A stretch of 39,241 nt of DNA from Bianquea renquensis (GTDB taxonomy: Bacteria; Bacillota; Clostridia; Lachnospirales; Bianqueaceae), in NCBI RefSeq assembly GCF_014384895.1, contig NZ_JACRSQ010000028.1, positions 1-39,241 of the forward strand, read 5' to 3'. Of this stretch, positions 1 through 8,109 are shown one piece after another; position 1 is the first letter of the stretch, and each line of letters starts with the position of its first letter. Below the pieces are notes generated by a model. That model did not search any database. It was given only the letters and a program-made list of their open reading frames with translations, and was not told where the DNA came from. The position numbers and the translations under genes were made by a program.

Positions 1-144
1 GAGAGGTGGAAGGAGAAGGAGGAGGCGTACCGTCGAGCGGGGATCGAGGAAGGGAGGAACCTGCTGGTGACGCGGGACGAGGAGGACGGAGGGGTGGACA
101 TGGTGAGAATCCACAACATGATCCTGCAATACCTCGTGCTGTAA
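1..144 (+). CDS. 3' end of an unidentified gene (partial)
   Basis: Frame 1 is open from the first base of the window to a TAA at 142-144, giving 47 C-terminal residues with no start inside the window. The fragment is charged, opening with ERWKEKEEAYRRAGIEEG, and ends in a hydrophobic stretch closing in ILQYLVL. The pattern of an LLVT strand, an acidic turn and a terminal hydrophobic strand vaguely recalls the C-terminus of AAA/DUF4143-type ATPases, but this is too short to assign. I regard it as real because codon-like structure continues to the edge and a T-rich stretch follows about 90 bases after the stop. Function unknown. Confidence 0.45.
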   Translation, partial: ERWKEKEEAYRRAGIEEGRNLLVTRDEEDGGVDMVRIHNMILQYLVL

Positions 145-235
145 AGAGGAAAGAGGGACGGAGCAAGACAACCCAAACCAAGGGGCTTCTCTACACAAAA
201 AGAGGTGCGTCCCCACTTCACACATCGGCCGGTTA

Positions 236-280
236 GGCTTTTTTTATTGGGGAGACGCAGGTATAAAGCTCCCCAAAGCC
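236..280. terminator. hairpin between converging genes
   Basis: Nested inverted repeats: GGCTTT at 236-241 with AAAGCC at 275-280, and GGGGAG at 249-254 with CTCCCC at 269-274. A T-run lies inside the structure on the plus strand (239-245). It sits between the partial plus-strand gene and the minus-strand gene ending at 283, so it may serve either. The lack of a clean T-tail directly after the stem on either strand lowers confidence. Confidence 0.4.
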
Positions 281-282
281 GT

Positions 283-2415
283 TTATGACTTTTGGTTGTC
301 GGATCGATCCTCAAAGACTTCCGCTGTTCCGGCGTCGAGGCAAACCGGACCAATCTCGGGAAGATCCAAGAGTGCTGCCGCATCAGAAAAGTTGGCCACA
401 AACCAATAGGATCTATTATTCAAGCCAATTACACGGACTGCTCTCACAAGGGGTAGATCCACGTCAAGTGTCCGGAATTGGGCGCGAACTGCATCAGCCT
501 TTGCTGCATTTACGTCTGTCACCACCGCGCATCCAAAATCAAATACAGGTGCCGCCTTTTCGTAGAACCTAGGAGCCGTTACCTTCGTAGAGCAGATTTC
601 ATCACAGTGGAGAAAGCCACGATACCGGTATCCGTTGGACCAGCCATGGGTGAGGCCAATTTGCCGCCCTTCCTGTCGGTGCAGCGTCAGCGGGTCGCCG
701 TACAGGGAAAATGCCGTATACCGGTCATCGATGGATATCCAGCGGTCCCCTTCGGTATAGAGACGCGTGAAATCGTTAAATACATCGTTGGGAACGAGCA
801 GATGTAAGCCATACACCTCACTGATATGGCAAGTTTTTATGGCATCCGCATACTGCAATGTCACGACGGTGTGTCCGTCTGGTAAAGCAGCGAAAGCCAG
901 GCGTACCTGAACGGTGTCTTCTTCGTCAAGCTGCTCCGCCAACAGTCCCTTTGTGTGGGCGAGATACCGCCCATAGGTGACGAATCCGCCACTTAGCATA
1001 TGCCCACCATGGGAGATAACCACATTGTCATGGGTGATCCCATCGCCGTAGACCACACTGGTCATATTGTGCTGCCATTCCGCAAGCGAACTGTCATCAG
1101 GAGGCAGACACAATCCCGTGGGTCGCTCCGCAGCCAACCATACAAAAGAAGCAAACCGGCGGCGGTCTCGCACAAAGTATGCGCCATGATACGGGTCATT
1201 CCATTGCGGCAGTGGGGTCAAAAAATCTTTATTGGCGGCATAGGTGCCGGTACCGGCTGGCACCTTAAAATTATGGAATACATACCGCCAATAGGCGCTG
1301 AAAGCTATGCAGCAAGCGCGGTCCGACTCCAGCCGCGTATAGTAGAGCGGAGATTTTTCTACAAACAGCTCGCACCGTTTGGATAAAAAAGAGCGATCGT
1401 TGTTATACATGAATTCTTTTTTTAGAGTCGAGATCCATCCGCGCTCCCACTGATCTATATCTTCCCCCAGCGCATCCGCTGCAAAGTTCAGGGCGGGAAT
1501 CAGGTAGTCCTGGCAATAGCAGTAGCGAACCCGCGTATCGCCTCCGGTCCGTAGCAACCGTCCATCGTCGTACAGACAGGTTTTGATGAGCTGCCATAGC
1601 CGGTCCATGTTATGATATACCGCAGGAGGCACGGGCAATCCCCACTTTCGCAGGCTAAAATGCAGCATAGCAGCGTTGGAAACACAGATGACCATGTAAC
1701 CCACGTTCATATAGCCATGGTGGTTCAATGCCATGGATTCAAAGAAATTCGCGCCCACATGCCAGTCTGCTAAGGATTTTCCAGCGTAAAGCCGCGTGAT
1801 GTCGTCTTGATCCGACGGTACGGATACTGCATTCAATAAAAAGGCGGTCCCACGCTCCAGAAACTGAGCGGCCATGGGACAGTCGGGATACATAAAAGCC
1901 GTTCGTATCATAACAGCGCCATTCCAGTAGTTGGATTCAGGCACGTTGGGGAACACCGGGTCCGCCTGCAATGGGTGATGCCCATAAAGCCATTGTGACT
2001 CTGAAATAAGCACTTCGCGCAGCTTCCCGAGATCCTCTTGCGACAAATCTTCCCATAGGGCATCAATCCCATGGATCATCCGTTCGATGCCAAGGACACT
2101 GATCCAGGTGTGCCCCCAACGCACATTTTCGCCATCGGTTACATGGTATGATCCTGTGATATGGCTTTCCAGCGAATACCGCAAAAGAGCCAAAGCAATC
2201 TTGTGCAGCCCTTCATCGCAATCCAGTTTCGCCAGCACCGCCAGCGCGGCAAAGGCTTTTTGATTTGTTTGAACTCCCCAGCCATTTGTCCCATCCCCAT
2301 AATATGACAGGTCTGGCCGGTCAGCCGGCGTAAAAATATACGGCTGTATCCCCTTTGCCCATTGCCGGAGCAGGGAGAGGTATTCATTTTGAATGGAATC
2401 CTGAAAGAATGGCAT
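283..2415 (-). CDS. putative polysaccharide-degrading protein (alpha/alpha-toroid plus beta-sandwich)
   Basis: About 710 residues without a signal peptide, so probably cytoplasmic. The N-terminal 400 residues are helix-rich with regularly spaced aromatic and Asn/His motifs (YYGDGTNGWG, WGHTWIS, ESNYWNGA, LNHHGYMNVGYM). This is the look of the (alpha/alpha) toroid of heparinase II/III-like polysaccharide lyases and related glycosidases. The C-terminal 300 residues are beta-rich, with many aromatic strands, consistent with the beta-sandwich such enzymes carry. Start: an ATG exists at 2475, but the ATG at 2415 has AAAGGGG eight bases upstream and is preferred. The gene is divergent from an AraC-type regulator 169 bases away, which probably controls it. 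Family and substrate are inferred from architecture only; a general glycan-processing role is likely but the reaction is not established. Confidence 0.6.
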   Translation of the reverse strand: MPFFQDSIQNEYLSLLRQWAKGIQPYIFTPADRPDLSYYGDGTNGWGVQTNQKAFAALAVLAKLDCDEGLHKIALALLRYSLESHITGSYHVTDGENVRWGHTWISVLGIERMIHGIDALWEDLSQEDLGKLREVLISESQWLYGHHPLQADPVFPNVPESNYWNGAVMIRTAFMYPDCPMAAQFLERGTAFLLNAVSVPSDQDDITRLYAGKSLADWHVGANFFESMALNHHGYMNVGYMVICVSNAAMLHFSLRKWGLPVPPAVYHNMDRLWQLIKTCLYDDGRLLRTGGDTRVRYCYCQDYLIPALNFAADALGEDIDQWERGWISTLKKEFMYNNDRSFLSKRCELFVEKSPLYYTRLESDRACCIAFSAYWRYVFHNFKVPAGTGTYAANKDFLTPLPQWNDPYHGAYFVRDRRRFASFVWLAAERPTGLCLPPDDSSLAEWQHNMTSVVYGDGITHDNVVISHGGHMLSGGFVTYGRYLAHTKGLLAEQLDEEDTVQVRLAFAALPDGHTVVTLQYADAIKTCHISEVYGLHLLVPNDVFNDFTRLYTEGDRWISIDDRYTAFSLYGDPLTLHRQEGRQIGLTHGWSNGYRYRGFLHCDEICSTKVTAPRFYEKAAPVFDFGCAVVTDVNAAKADAVRAQFRTLDVDLPLVRAVRVIGLNNRSYWFVANFSDAAALLDLPEIGPVCLDAGTAEVFEDRSDNQKS

Positions 2416-2522
2416 TCGAACATCCCCTTTCCATGATGAATCTTTGATGTCCAGTATACGCCTCCGGGGTTCCATTTGCTATTGGGATCTCAGTCAAAAT
2501 ATAGGCCATTTGTTTCAAATCC

Positions 2523-2551
2523 TTGTATTGCTAGGGCAATTTCTGTATAAT
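2523..2551 (+). promoter_or_regulatory. SigA promoter of the AraC-type regulator
   Basis: A -35 TTGTAT at 2523-2528 and a perfect -10 TATAAT at 2546-2551 are separated by 17 bases. The predicted transcript starts about 25 bases before the regulator's ATG. The promoter lies in the divergent intergenic region, where the regulator may also act on the minus-strand gene. Confidence 0.75.
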
Positions 2552-2584
2552 AGATCTATCAATTATGGTATGAGAGGGAGTTAT

Positions 2585-3508
2585 ATGGCTCTTGCAAAAG
2601 GAACGCCAATTCTAGTTGGCGGAAGAAAGTGTTTTGAATTTGTTCATGAGATGGTGTTGGTACAACCCGATCCGGATTCCTACTTTCTTCATAAGCCAAC
2701 CCATCCGCAGGATTTTTATGAGATTATGTTTTTTCTCCAAGGGGAACGTGAAATCCGCGTTGGCCGAGATGCGCTGGGCCGCGGCCGCGAGGGAATGGAC
2801 TGCCAGAGCGGCGGCACTTACGCCTGCGGTCCCGGCGATCTTATGCTGTTCCGGCCAGGGGAGCCGCATATTGGGCTTGCGCGGAAGGAAAACCGGCATG
2901 AACGCTTCTTTTTACATATTTACCCAGGCGCATTCTCTCTCATTGCGGCGGAGGATAGTTTGCTGCGGTGCTTTATCGAACGACCATGGTGCCAACAGAA
3001 CCGAATTCACTTGTGCGGCGATATATCAGAGTCTTTGCGCGCGCAATTTTCGGCAATGGACCGTTTGCTTCGATACGGCCAGGACGAAGCAATTTCTGAG
3101 TTCTACGCTCGTTCTGTCCTGCTATTGCAAAGCATCAACCGTATTCTGCACAATACTCCTAAATCCCAACCCCCTGAATTGTATATCCGGATCATAGAAT
3201 ACATTGACCATCATTTTGATTCCATCCAGTCCACTGATACCCTGTGCCGCCAATTCGGAATCAGCCGTTCTGGGCTTTGGCGTTTATTCTGCGACAGCGG
3301 AGAGGATACTCCGCACGCCTATCTGACAAAGAGGCGTTTCGATAATGCGCGAATTCTCCTGGAACGCGGTTCCTCCGTAGCGGAAGTCTGTCACGCCGTT
3401 GGGTACTCGGACATATCCCACTTCATTCGTCAATTCCGGAAGGCCTACGGCATGACGCCGCACCAGTATGCAGCTGTGAGGGGCAGAGATCAAGTTCCAT
3501 GGGAATAA
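2585..3508 (+). CDS. AraC-family transcriptional regulator
   Basis: 307 residues. The N-terminal part contains cupin-like sensing signatures (HPQDFYEIMFFLQGEREIRV, then GPGDLMLFRPGEPH). The C-terminal 100 residues carry the double helix-turn-helix of the AraC family, including the first HTH (TLCRQFGISRSGLWRLF) and the diagnostic second HTH (VAEVCHAVGYSDISHFIRQF followed by GMTPHQY). Start: the ATG at 2585 follows GAGAGGGAG; a longer reading frame extends upstream through the promoter and is unlikely to be translated. Family members of this layout usually activate an adjacent carbohydrate gene when they bind a sugar. The divergent toroid protein at 283-2415 is the obvious target, though this is inference. 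Confidence 0.92.
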   Translation: MALAKGTPILVGGRKCFEFVHEMVLVQPDPDSYFLHKPTHPQDFYEIMFFLQGEREIRVGRDALGRGREGMDCQSGGTYACGPGDLMLFRPGEPHIGLARKENRHERFFLHIYPGAFSLIAAEDSLLRCFIERPWCQQNRIHLCGDISESLRAQFSAMDRLLRYGQDEAISEFYARSVLLLQSINRILHNTPKSQPPELYIRIIEYIDHHFDSIQSTDTLCRQFGISRSGLWRLFCDSGEDTPHAYLTKRRFDNARILLERGSSVAEVCHAVGYSDISHFIRQFRKAYGMTPHQYAAVRGRDQVPWE

Positions 3509-3540
3509 CAATAAAACTGCAAAATTCACAGAATATCCTC

Positions 3541-3569
3541 TTGACAATAAAGTTAGTTAGTGCTAACAT
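3541..3569 (+). promoter_or_regulatory. feo operon promoter
   Basis: Perfect -35 TTGACA at 3541-3546, 17-base spacer, -10 TAACAT at 3564-3569. It begins 32 bases after the AraC gene ends and precedes the first feoA by 46 bases. Confidence 0.8.
3556..3567. promoter_or_regulatory. DtxR/IdeR-like operator in the feo promoter
   Basis: GTTAG-TG-CTAAC is a dyad with perfect 5-base arms, preceded by another TTAG (3553-3556) and followed by GGTTAG at 3576-3581. It resembles half-sites of the DtxR/IdeR iron-repressor consensus (TTAGGTTAGSCTAACCTAA). It spans the end of the spacer and the start of the -10 box, so a bound repressor would block RNA polymerase. No DtxR-family gene is in this window. Confidence 0.65.
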
Positions 3570-3615
3570 ATATACGGTTAGAAACGACTTACTAAAAAGC
3601 GAGGCGAGACAAGTG

Positions 3616-3825
3616 ATGCCGTTGACACTTGTAAATGTCGGGGAAGAAACCATGATACGAAAAATCGGGGGAAAACCGGAGGTTCGGGCACATCTTGAGA
3701 ATCTTGGGTTTGTGACCGGCTCCAATGTTACTGTGATCTCAACAATCGGGGGAAATCTTATTGTGAACGTGAAAAATTCCCGCGTTGCAATCAGCCGTGA
3801 AATGGCAAGTAAGATCATGGTATGA
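3616..3825 (+). CDS. feoA: FeoA-type small iron-transport protein (first copy)
   Basis: 69 residues with the SH3-like beta-barrel pattern of FeoA: PLTLVNVGEE at the start, then GKPEVRAHLENLGFVTGSNV, then strands ending in SRVAISREMASKIMV. FeoA is a cytoplasmic partner of the ferrous-iron transporter FeoB. The start is the ATG at 3616 (GTG at 3613 is immediately in front); upstream in-frame codons run into the promoter. It is the first gene of a feoA-feoA-feoB operon and is followed after 28 bases by the second copy. The two copies share only family-level similarity, so this is an old duplication typical of clostridial feo loci. Confidence 0.88.
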   Translation: MPLTLVNVGEETMIRKIGGKPEVRAHLENLGFVTGSNVTVISTIGGNLIVNVKNSRVAISREMASKIMV

Positions 3826-3853
3826 GTATGGTTAAAAATGAGGAGGAGACAAC

Positions 3854-4075
3854 ATGAAAACGTTACGAGAGGCAAAAATCGGTGATACGGCCACAGTGGT
3901 AAAACTCCACGGCGAAGGAGCGGTTAAGCGCAGAATCATGGACATGGGAATTACCAAAGGCGTCGAGATCTACGTGCGCAAAGTAGCGCCTCTGGGCGAT
4001 CCAGTGGAGGTTACTGTCAGAGGTTACGAACTGTCCATCAGAAAAGCGGACGCAGAAATGATCGAGGTAAAGTAA
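3854..4075 (+). CDS. feoA: FeoA-type small iron-transport protein (second copy)
   Basis: 73 residues. It shows the classic FeoA signature: LREAKIGDTATVVKLHGEGAV, then RRIMDMGITKGVEI, then GDPVEVTVRGYELSIRKADAEMIEV. This copy is closer to the canonical family than the first. A strong ribosome site (GAGGAGGAGAC) precedes the ATG. It lies between the first feoA and feoB (41 bases to the feoB ATG) and is predicted to associate with FeoB at the cytoplasmic face of the membrane. Confidence 0.93.
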   Translation: MKTLREAKIGDTATVVKLHGEGAVKRRIMDMGITKGVEIYVRKVAPLGDPVEVTVRGYELSIRKADAEMIEVK

Positions 4076-4116
4076 TTAAATTAGCACAGACGAATTTGCT
4101 GGAAAGGAAGATTGGC

Positions 4117-6534
4117 ATGGATATCAGAATTGCCCTCGCGGGAAATCCGAACAGTGGCAAGACGACTCTTTTTAACGCGCTGACCGGTTCTAATCAATTT
4201 GTTGGAAACTGGCCTGGCGTTACGGTTGAGAAAAAGGAAGGTAAGCTGAAGAAGCACAGTGACGTTATCATAATGGACCTTCCAGGTATTTACTCTCTTT
4301 CTCCGTACACATTGGAGGAGGTTGTTGCAAGAAACTACTTAATTAATGAGCGCCCTGACGCGATCCTAAACATAATTGACGGAACGAACCTGGAGCGAAA
4401 TTTATATTTAACGACACAGTTGACGGAACTCGGAATCCCGGTGGTTGTCGCCGTGAACATGATGGACGTCGTTCAGAAAAATGGCGACAAGATCAATATT
4501 GGAGAGCTCTCACGCCAGCTTGGCTGCAAGGTAGTGGAAATCTCCGCGCTAAAGGGAACCGGCGTTATGGAGGCTGCGGAGGAAGCGGTTAGGGCTGCCC
4601 ATGAGACAAAAACGGTTCCCCAGCACAGCTTCAGCGGAGTCGTCGAACATGCCATCGCTCATATTGAGGAGGCTGCGGTTCACACGATGCCTTTAGAGCA
4701 GCAGCGCTGGTATGCCATCAAGATCTTTGAGCGCGATGAAAAGGTGCTTGAGCAGATGAAGCTGGCGCCATCGGTCCTTCAACATATCGAGGAGGACATC
4801 AAAGCGGCGGAGGTGGAGTTGGACGATGACGCGGAAAGCATTATTACCAACGAGCGTTATCTCTATATCGCCTCTATCATAAAGGGTTGTTACCGCAAAA
4901 AGAATGTAGGAAAACTTTCAACATCTGACAAGATTGATAAGGTTGTGACCAACCGTTGGCTGGCCTTGCCCATCTTCGCGGTGGTCATGATTATCGTGTA
5001 TTACGTTTCCGTCTCTACAGTTGGATCTTGGGCGACGGACTGGGCGAATGACGGTGTGTTCGGCGATGGTTGGCATCTATTTGGCATCGGCTCCTCCGAG
5101 TATGAGGAGGCGGCGGAAGAATACACCGTTCCAGGCGCCGTGGTGGAAGCCTTTGAGGCCGCGGCGGAGGAGGCAGGGGTTGAACCTGGAGAGGCAGAAA
5201 CGCTCACCACAACGGCGTACCTCTATGACGATGATGGCAACGTGGAGGAAGAAATTCCTGTAGATTTTGCAGCTTACGAGGAAGCAGCGGCCATAGAAGA
5301 GCCCGATCCGGCGGAATATGGCGTCTGGGTTCCGGGAATCCCGGTTCTTGTGGAAAGCGGGCTGGAAGCTATCAACTGTGCGGATTGGCTTCAAGGGCTG
5401 ATCCTGGATGGTATTATCGGCGGCGTTGGCGCAGTCCTTGGATTTGTCCCGCAGATGCTGGTACTGTTCATCTTCTTAGCATTTCTCGAAAGCTGCGGCT
5501 ACATGGCGCGTATTGCTTTCGTTATGGACCGGATCTTCCGCAGATTTGGCCTTTCCGGTAAATCCTTTATCCCCATGTTGATTGGCACAGGCTGTGGAAT
5601 TCCTGGCGTTATGGCCTCCCGTACCATTGAGAATGAGCGGGATCGAAGAATGACCATTATGACCACCACCTTTATCCCCTGCGGCGCTAAATTGCCTATT
5701 ATCGCCCTCATTGCTGGAGCCCTGTTCGGCGGTGCGTGGTGGGTTGCCCCCAGCGCATACTTTATCGGAATTGCCGCTATTGTGATTTCCGGTATCATGT
5801 TAAAAAAGACAAAAATGTTTGCAGGCGATCCGGCGCCCTTTGTCATGGAGCTTCCGGCGTACCATTTGCCGACAGTGGGCAATGTGCTCCGCTCCATGTG
5901 GGAGCGCGCCTGGTCCTTCATCAAAAAAGCGGGTACGGTTATCCTGCTCTCCGCCATCCTGCTCTGGTTCCTGCAGGGCTTTGGCGTTGAGAACGGCAGC
6001 TTTGGCATGGTCGAGGATCTCAATAACTCCATTCTTGCTGTTATCGGCAATGGAATTGCCTGGATCTTTTCTCCTCTCGGCTGGGGCAACTGGCAGAGCG
6101 CAGTGGCCACCATCACGGGCCTGATCGCCAAGGAAAATGTGGTTGGCACCTTCGGCGTTCTATTCGGCGGATTTGATGAAGTCGCGGAAAATGGATGGCA
6201 GATCTGGGCCAATATGCGCGCCTCCTTTACCCCTCTTGCTGCCTACTCCTTCTTGATCTTCAATCTCCTCTGCGCACCTTGCTTCGCTGCAATCGGAGCA
6301 ATCAAGCGAGAGATGAACAATGCAAAGTGGACATGGTTTGCTATTGGGTACCAGTGTGTATTTGCCTACGCCATCGCCCTTGTGGTGTATCAGCTGGGAA
6401 TGCTGTTCACCGGAAATGGCAATGTGGTCGGCTCCATCGTCGCCTTTGCCATCGTCGCCTTCCTGCTGTTCATGTTGTTCCGGCCTTATAAGGAATCCAA
6501 TAAGCTGGAACAAAGCGTCAAAATCTCAGCGTAA
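4117..6534 (+). CDS. feoB: ferrous iron transporter FeoB with an acidic extracellular loop
   Basis: 805 residues. It imports Fe2+ across the cytoplasmic membrane. The N-terminal G domain shows G1 GNPNSGKTT (residues 9-17), G3 DLPG, G4 NMMD and a G5-like SALKG. The membrane domain carries the gate motifs GTGCGIPGVMASR and FIPCGAKLP and a second core ending in KENVVGTFGVLFGG. Unusual: between the first and second membrane segments (about residues 310-405) there is a long loop with about 25 Asp/Glu and no Lys/Arg across its central 75 residues; the usual loop is much shorter. By FeoB topology this loop faces outside. The start is the ATG at 4117 with GGAAAGGAAG in front; a TTG at 4096 is less likely. 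Likely repressed with the feoA genes by an iron-dependent DtxR-type regulator. Confidence 0.96.
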   Translation: MDIRIALAGNPNSGKTTLFNALTGSNQFVGNWPGVTVEKKEGKLKKHSDVIIMDLPGIYSLSPYTLEEVVARNYLINERPDAILNIIDGTNLERNLYLTTQLTELGIPVVVAVNMMDVVQKNGDKINIGELSRQLGCKVVEISALKGTGVMEAAEEAVRAAHETKTVPQHSFSGVVEHAIAHIEEAAVHTMPLEQQRWYAIKIFERDEKVLEQMKLAPSVLQHIEEDIKAAEVELDDDAESIITNERYLYIASIIKGCYRKKNVGKLSTSDKIDKVVTNRWLALPIFAVVMIIVYYVSVSTVGSWATDWANDGVFGDGWHLFGIGSSEYEEAAEEYTVPGAVVEAFEAAAEEAGVEPGEAETLTTTAYLYDDDGNVEEEIPVDFAAYEEAAAIEEPDPAEYGVWVPGIPVLVESGLEAINCADWLQGLILDGIIGGVGAVLGFVPQMLVLFIFLAFLESCGYMARIAFVMDRIFRRFGLSGKSFIPMLIGTGCGIPGVMASRTIENERDRRMTIMTTTFIPCGAKLPIIALIAGALFGGAWWVAPSAYFIGIAAIVISGIMLKKTKMFAGDPAPFVMELPAYHLPTVGNVLRSMWERAWSFIKKAGTVILLSAILLWFLQGFGVENGSFGMVEDLNNSILAVIGNGIAWIFSPLGWGNWQSAVATITGLIAKENVVGTFGVLFGGFDEVAENGWQIWANMRASFTPLAAYSFLIFNLLCAPCFAAIGAIKREMNNAKWTWFAIGYQCVFAYAIALVVYQLGMLFTGNGNVVGSIVAFAIVAFLLFMLFRPYKESNKLEQSVKISA

Positions 6535-6600
6535 CGACAAGGTGAGGCTGTTGTAGGGCCTCCCCTCCTCATAGAAATTGGATATGATTTTTCGGGGACA

Positions 6601-6665
6601 GGAGTGTTGCAAAATGACCTGAAATCCTAATGATTTCAGGTCAGAGGCAGCACTCCTTCTCTTTT
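6601..6665 (+). terminator. feo operon terminator
   Basis: A two-tier hairpin: outer arms GGAGTGTTGC (6601-6610) and GCAGCACTCC (6647-6656), inner perfect 12-base arms TGACCTGAAATC (6615-6626) and GATTTCAGGTCA (6631-6642), followed by a pyrimidine-rich tail TTCTCTTTT. It is located 66 bases after the feoB stop. Confidence 0.88.
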
Positions 6666-6738
6666 CGCAGAGGCAGAATCTTCTCCCCTTCGCCGGGCAA
6701 ACCAGTGTATCCAGCCGTTAAATGCCCGTATACGTTAT

Positions 6739-6755
6739 TTGGCATAAATTTATAA
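6739..6755 (+). repeat. direct repeat copy 1 (TTGGCATAAATTTATAA)
   Basis: Matches the copy at 6953-6969 at 16 of 17 positions; the copies start 214 bases apart in otherwise unrelated flanks. Purpose unknown. Confidence 0.45.
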
Positions 6756-6952
6756 ATCCACAAGGATTAAAACGGCTAATTGCGCTCCGCCTAGAAGTGG
6801 CAAAACAATGCTATGGGAGGCCAAATTTGTTTGCTAAAGCAGGGTGGATATTACTTTTCTGCCATCTTAAATCAGGGGCTCGGAGAGGTGCTAACACAGC
6901 ATAATGCTGGGAAAAAGCGTCTTAGACTCCGTAAGGATCATCCTATTTTTGA

Positions 6953-6969
6953 TTGGCATAATTTTATAA
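6953..6969 (+). repeat. direct repeat copy 2 (TTGGCATAATTTTATAA)
   Basis: Second copy of the repeat at 6739-6755, one base different. Confidence 0.45.
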
Positions 6970-7080
6970 GAAATATCAGAATGCTCTATTTGGTTGTTGT
7001 TTGATCGTCGTCCACAATAGTACTATTCTGCCAAATCTTACATGGAGGATGGGGATGGAAACAGTATAGAAGTCCGGCAG

Positions 7081-8079
7081 TTACAAAAGCCTGCCAACCA
7101 CACTTCCGATCACATTGGCCATGCGGTAAAAGCCCAGATCGTTGGGATGACAGCCGTCCACGGTGCAGGAATCCCGCTCATCGCCTTCGAAGAGGCTCTG
7201 CCCATCAAGGAAGTAGATGTTGGAGTCGCCATGTTGGAGGGCATTTCGGTAGGTGGTGAGGATCACGTCCCGGCGCTGGGAATGCTCTGGGGTGTCCAGG
7301 CAAAAATCAGGACGGCCAACCAGGAGAATCGGGAGGGCCGGCTGTTGCCGTCGGATCCTCTGATAGAACGCCTCGTGGGTACGCTGTAGATGGTCTACAT
7401 CCGGCGCATTATGATCATAATCGAGCACAAACACACGCATGGGCAAGTTGGCAATATACTCAGCCAGGGCGGCTTCGCCTTTGGCGCTCCCGGAGAAGCC
7501 AAGATTGACAAAGTCACAGTCATATCTGCGGGAGATCATTGCCTGATAGCTGTTTCCAGGTCTGGAGGCGCAGCCGCCCTGGGTGATGGAGGAGCCGTAG
7601 TATACCACCGGAACCGGGAAGCGGTAGGGCTGGCCGGGCGACAGGGTTGCATCGTCATCCAACCCGATGTGGAGGGAAGTGACGTCATTGTATAGGGGAA
7701 AATGAAGGAGGAGATCCCGCTCCTGCTGGCAGGGAAAGCTGTAGGAAGCCGTATATCCGTGATCAAAATTTTCGGGCATAAAGGTGCCAGTATACCAATA
7801 CCGGGCGCCTTTCTTGACATAGAGGTCAAATGCGCTGGATCCGCTCCGAGGCATATGGGGCATATCGCAGAGGGAGGGCATATCACATTGGATAGCGATG
7901 GTTTTGGAATTGGTCTTGAATTTGACTCGCCCTCCGGCTGTGTTGGTGTGAAGGTTCTGAACACCCTCATTGGCCTGCTCAGCCACGGACTGAGGAAGCC
8001 TCCGGAACACGGGCTCCTCTTTATAATTGTACAATCCATAAACTTGAAAGGGGTCTTCCCTCACATCTCGAAATATCAT
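7081..8079 (-). CDS. SGNH/GDSL-family hydrolase (copy B)
   Basis: 332 residues, no signal peptide. The N-terminal 150 residues are beta-rich, resembling the jelly-roll domain in front of some carbohydrate esterases. The SGNH catalytic domain follows: block I YYGSSITQGG (Ser164 as likely nucleophile), block II NLGFSGSA (Gly194), block III YDHNAP (Asn224) and block V VDGCHPND (Asp308, His311). Likely role: removal of acyl groups from a carbohydrate or glycoconjugate. It is the last gene of a three-gene minus-strand cassette, with a good ribosome site (AGGAAG, 8 bases before the ATG). By eye it differs from the copy at 10099-11097 at about 44 of 332 positions (about 87% identity) with no gaps. 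Substrate unknown. Confidence 0.87.
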   Translation of the reverse strand: MIFRDVREDPFQVYGLYNYKEEPVFRRLPQSVAEQANEGVQNLHTNTAGGRVKFKTNSKTIAIQCDMPSLCDMPHMPRSGSSAFDLYVKKGARYWYTGTFMPENFDHGYTASYSFPCQQERDLLLHFPLYNDVTSLHIGLDDDATLSPGQPYRFPVPVVYYGSSITQGGCASRPGNSYQAMISRRYDCDFVNLGFSGSAKGEAALAEYIANLPMRVFVLDYDHNAPDVDHLQRTHEAFYQRIRRQQPALPILLVGRPDFCLDTPEHSQRRDVILTTYRNALQHGDSNIYFLDGQSLFEGDERDSCTVDGCHPNDLGFYRMANVIGSVVGRLL

Positions 8080-8109
8080 AAGTCAATCTTCCTTTCTTGG
8101 GCAGGGGAT

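Larger units (their letters stand above)
6666..7080. other. 415-base gap without a convincing gene
   Basis: Two short plus-strand reading frames (6722-6904 and 6813-7004) overlap each other, lack ribosome sites and resemble nothing. The only structure I see is a 17-base direct repeat, TTGGCATAA(A/T)TTTATAA, at 6739-6755 and 6953-6969, matching at 16 of 17 positions. It may be a decayed element or a regulatory region for an unseen RNA. Confidence 0.4.

Noticed and set aside
5499..6212. 237-codon minus-strand frame inside feoB
   Set aside because: Antisense shadow of the FeoB membrane domain, whose motifs are unambiguous.
6722..7004. Two overlapping small proteins after the feo operon
   Set aside because: No ribosome site, mutual overlap and no recognisable features.
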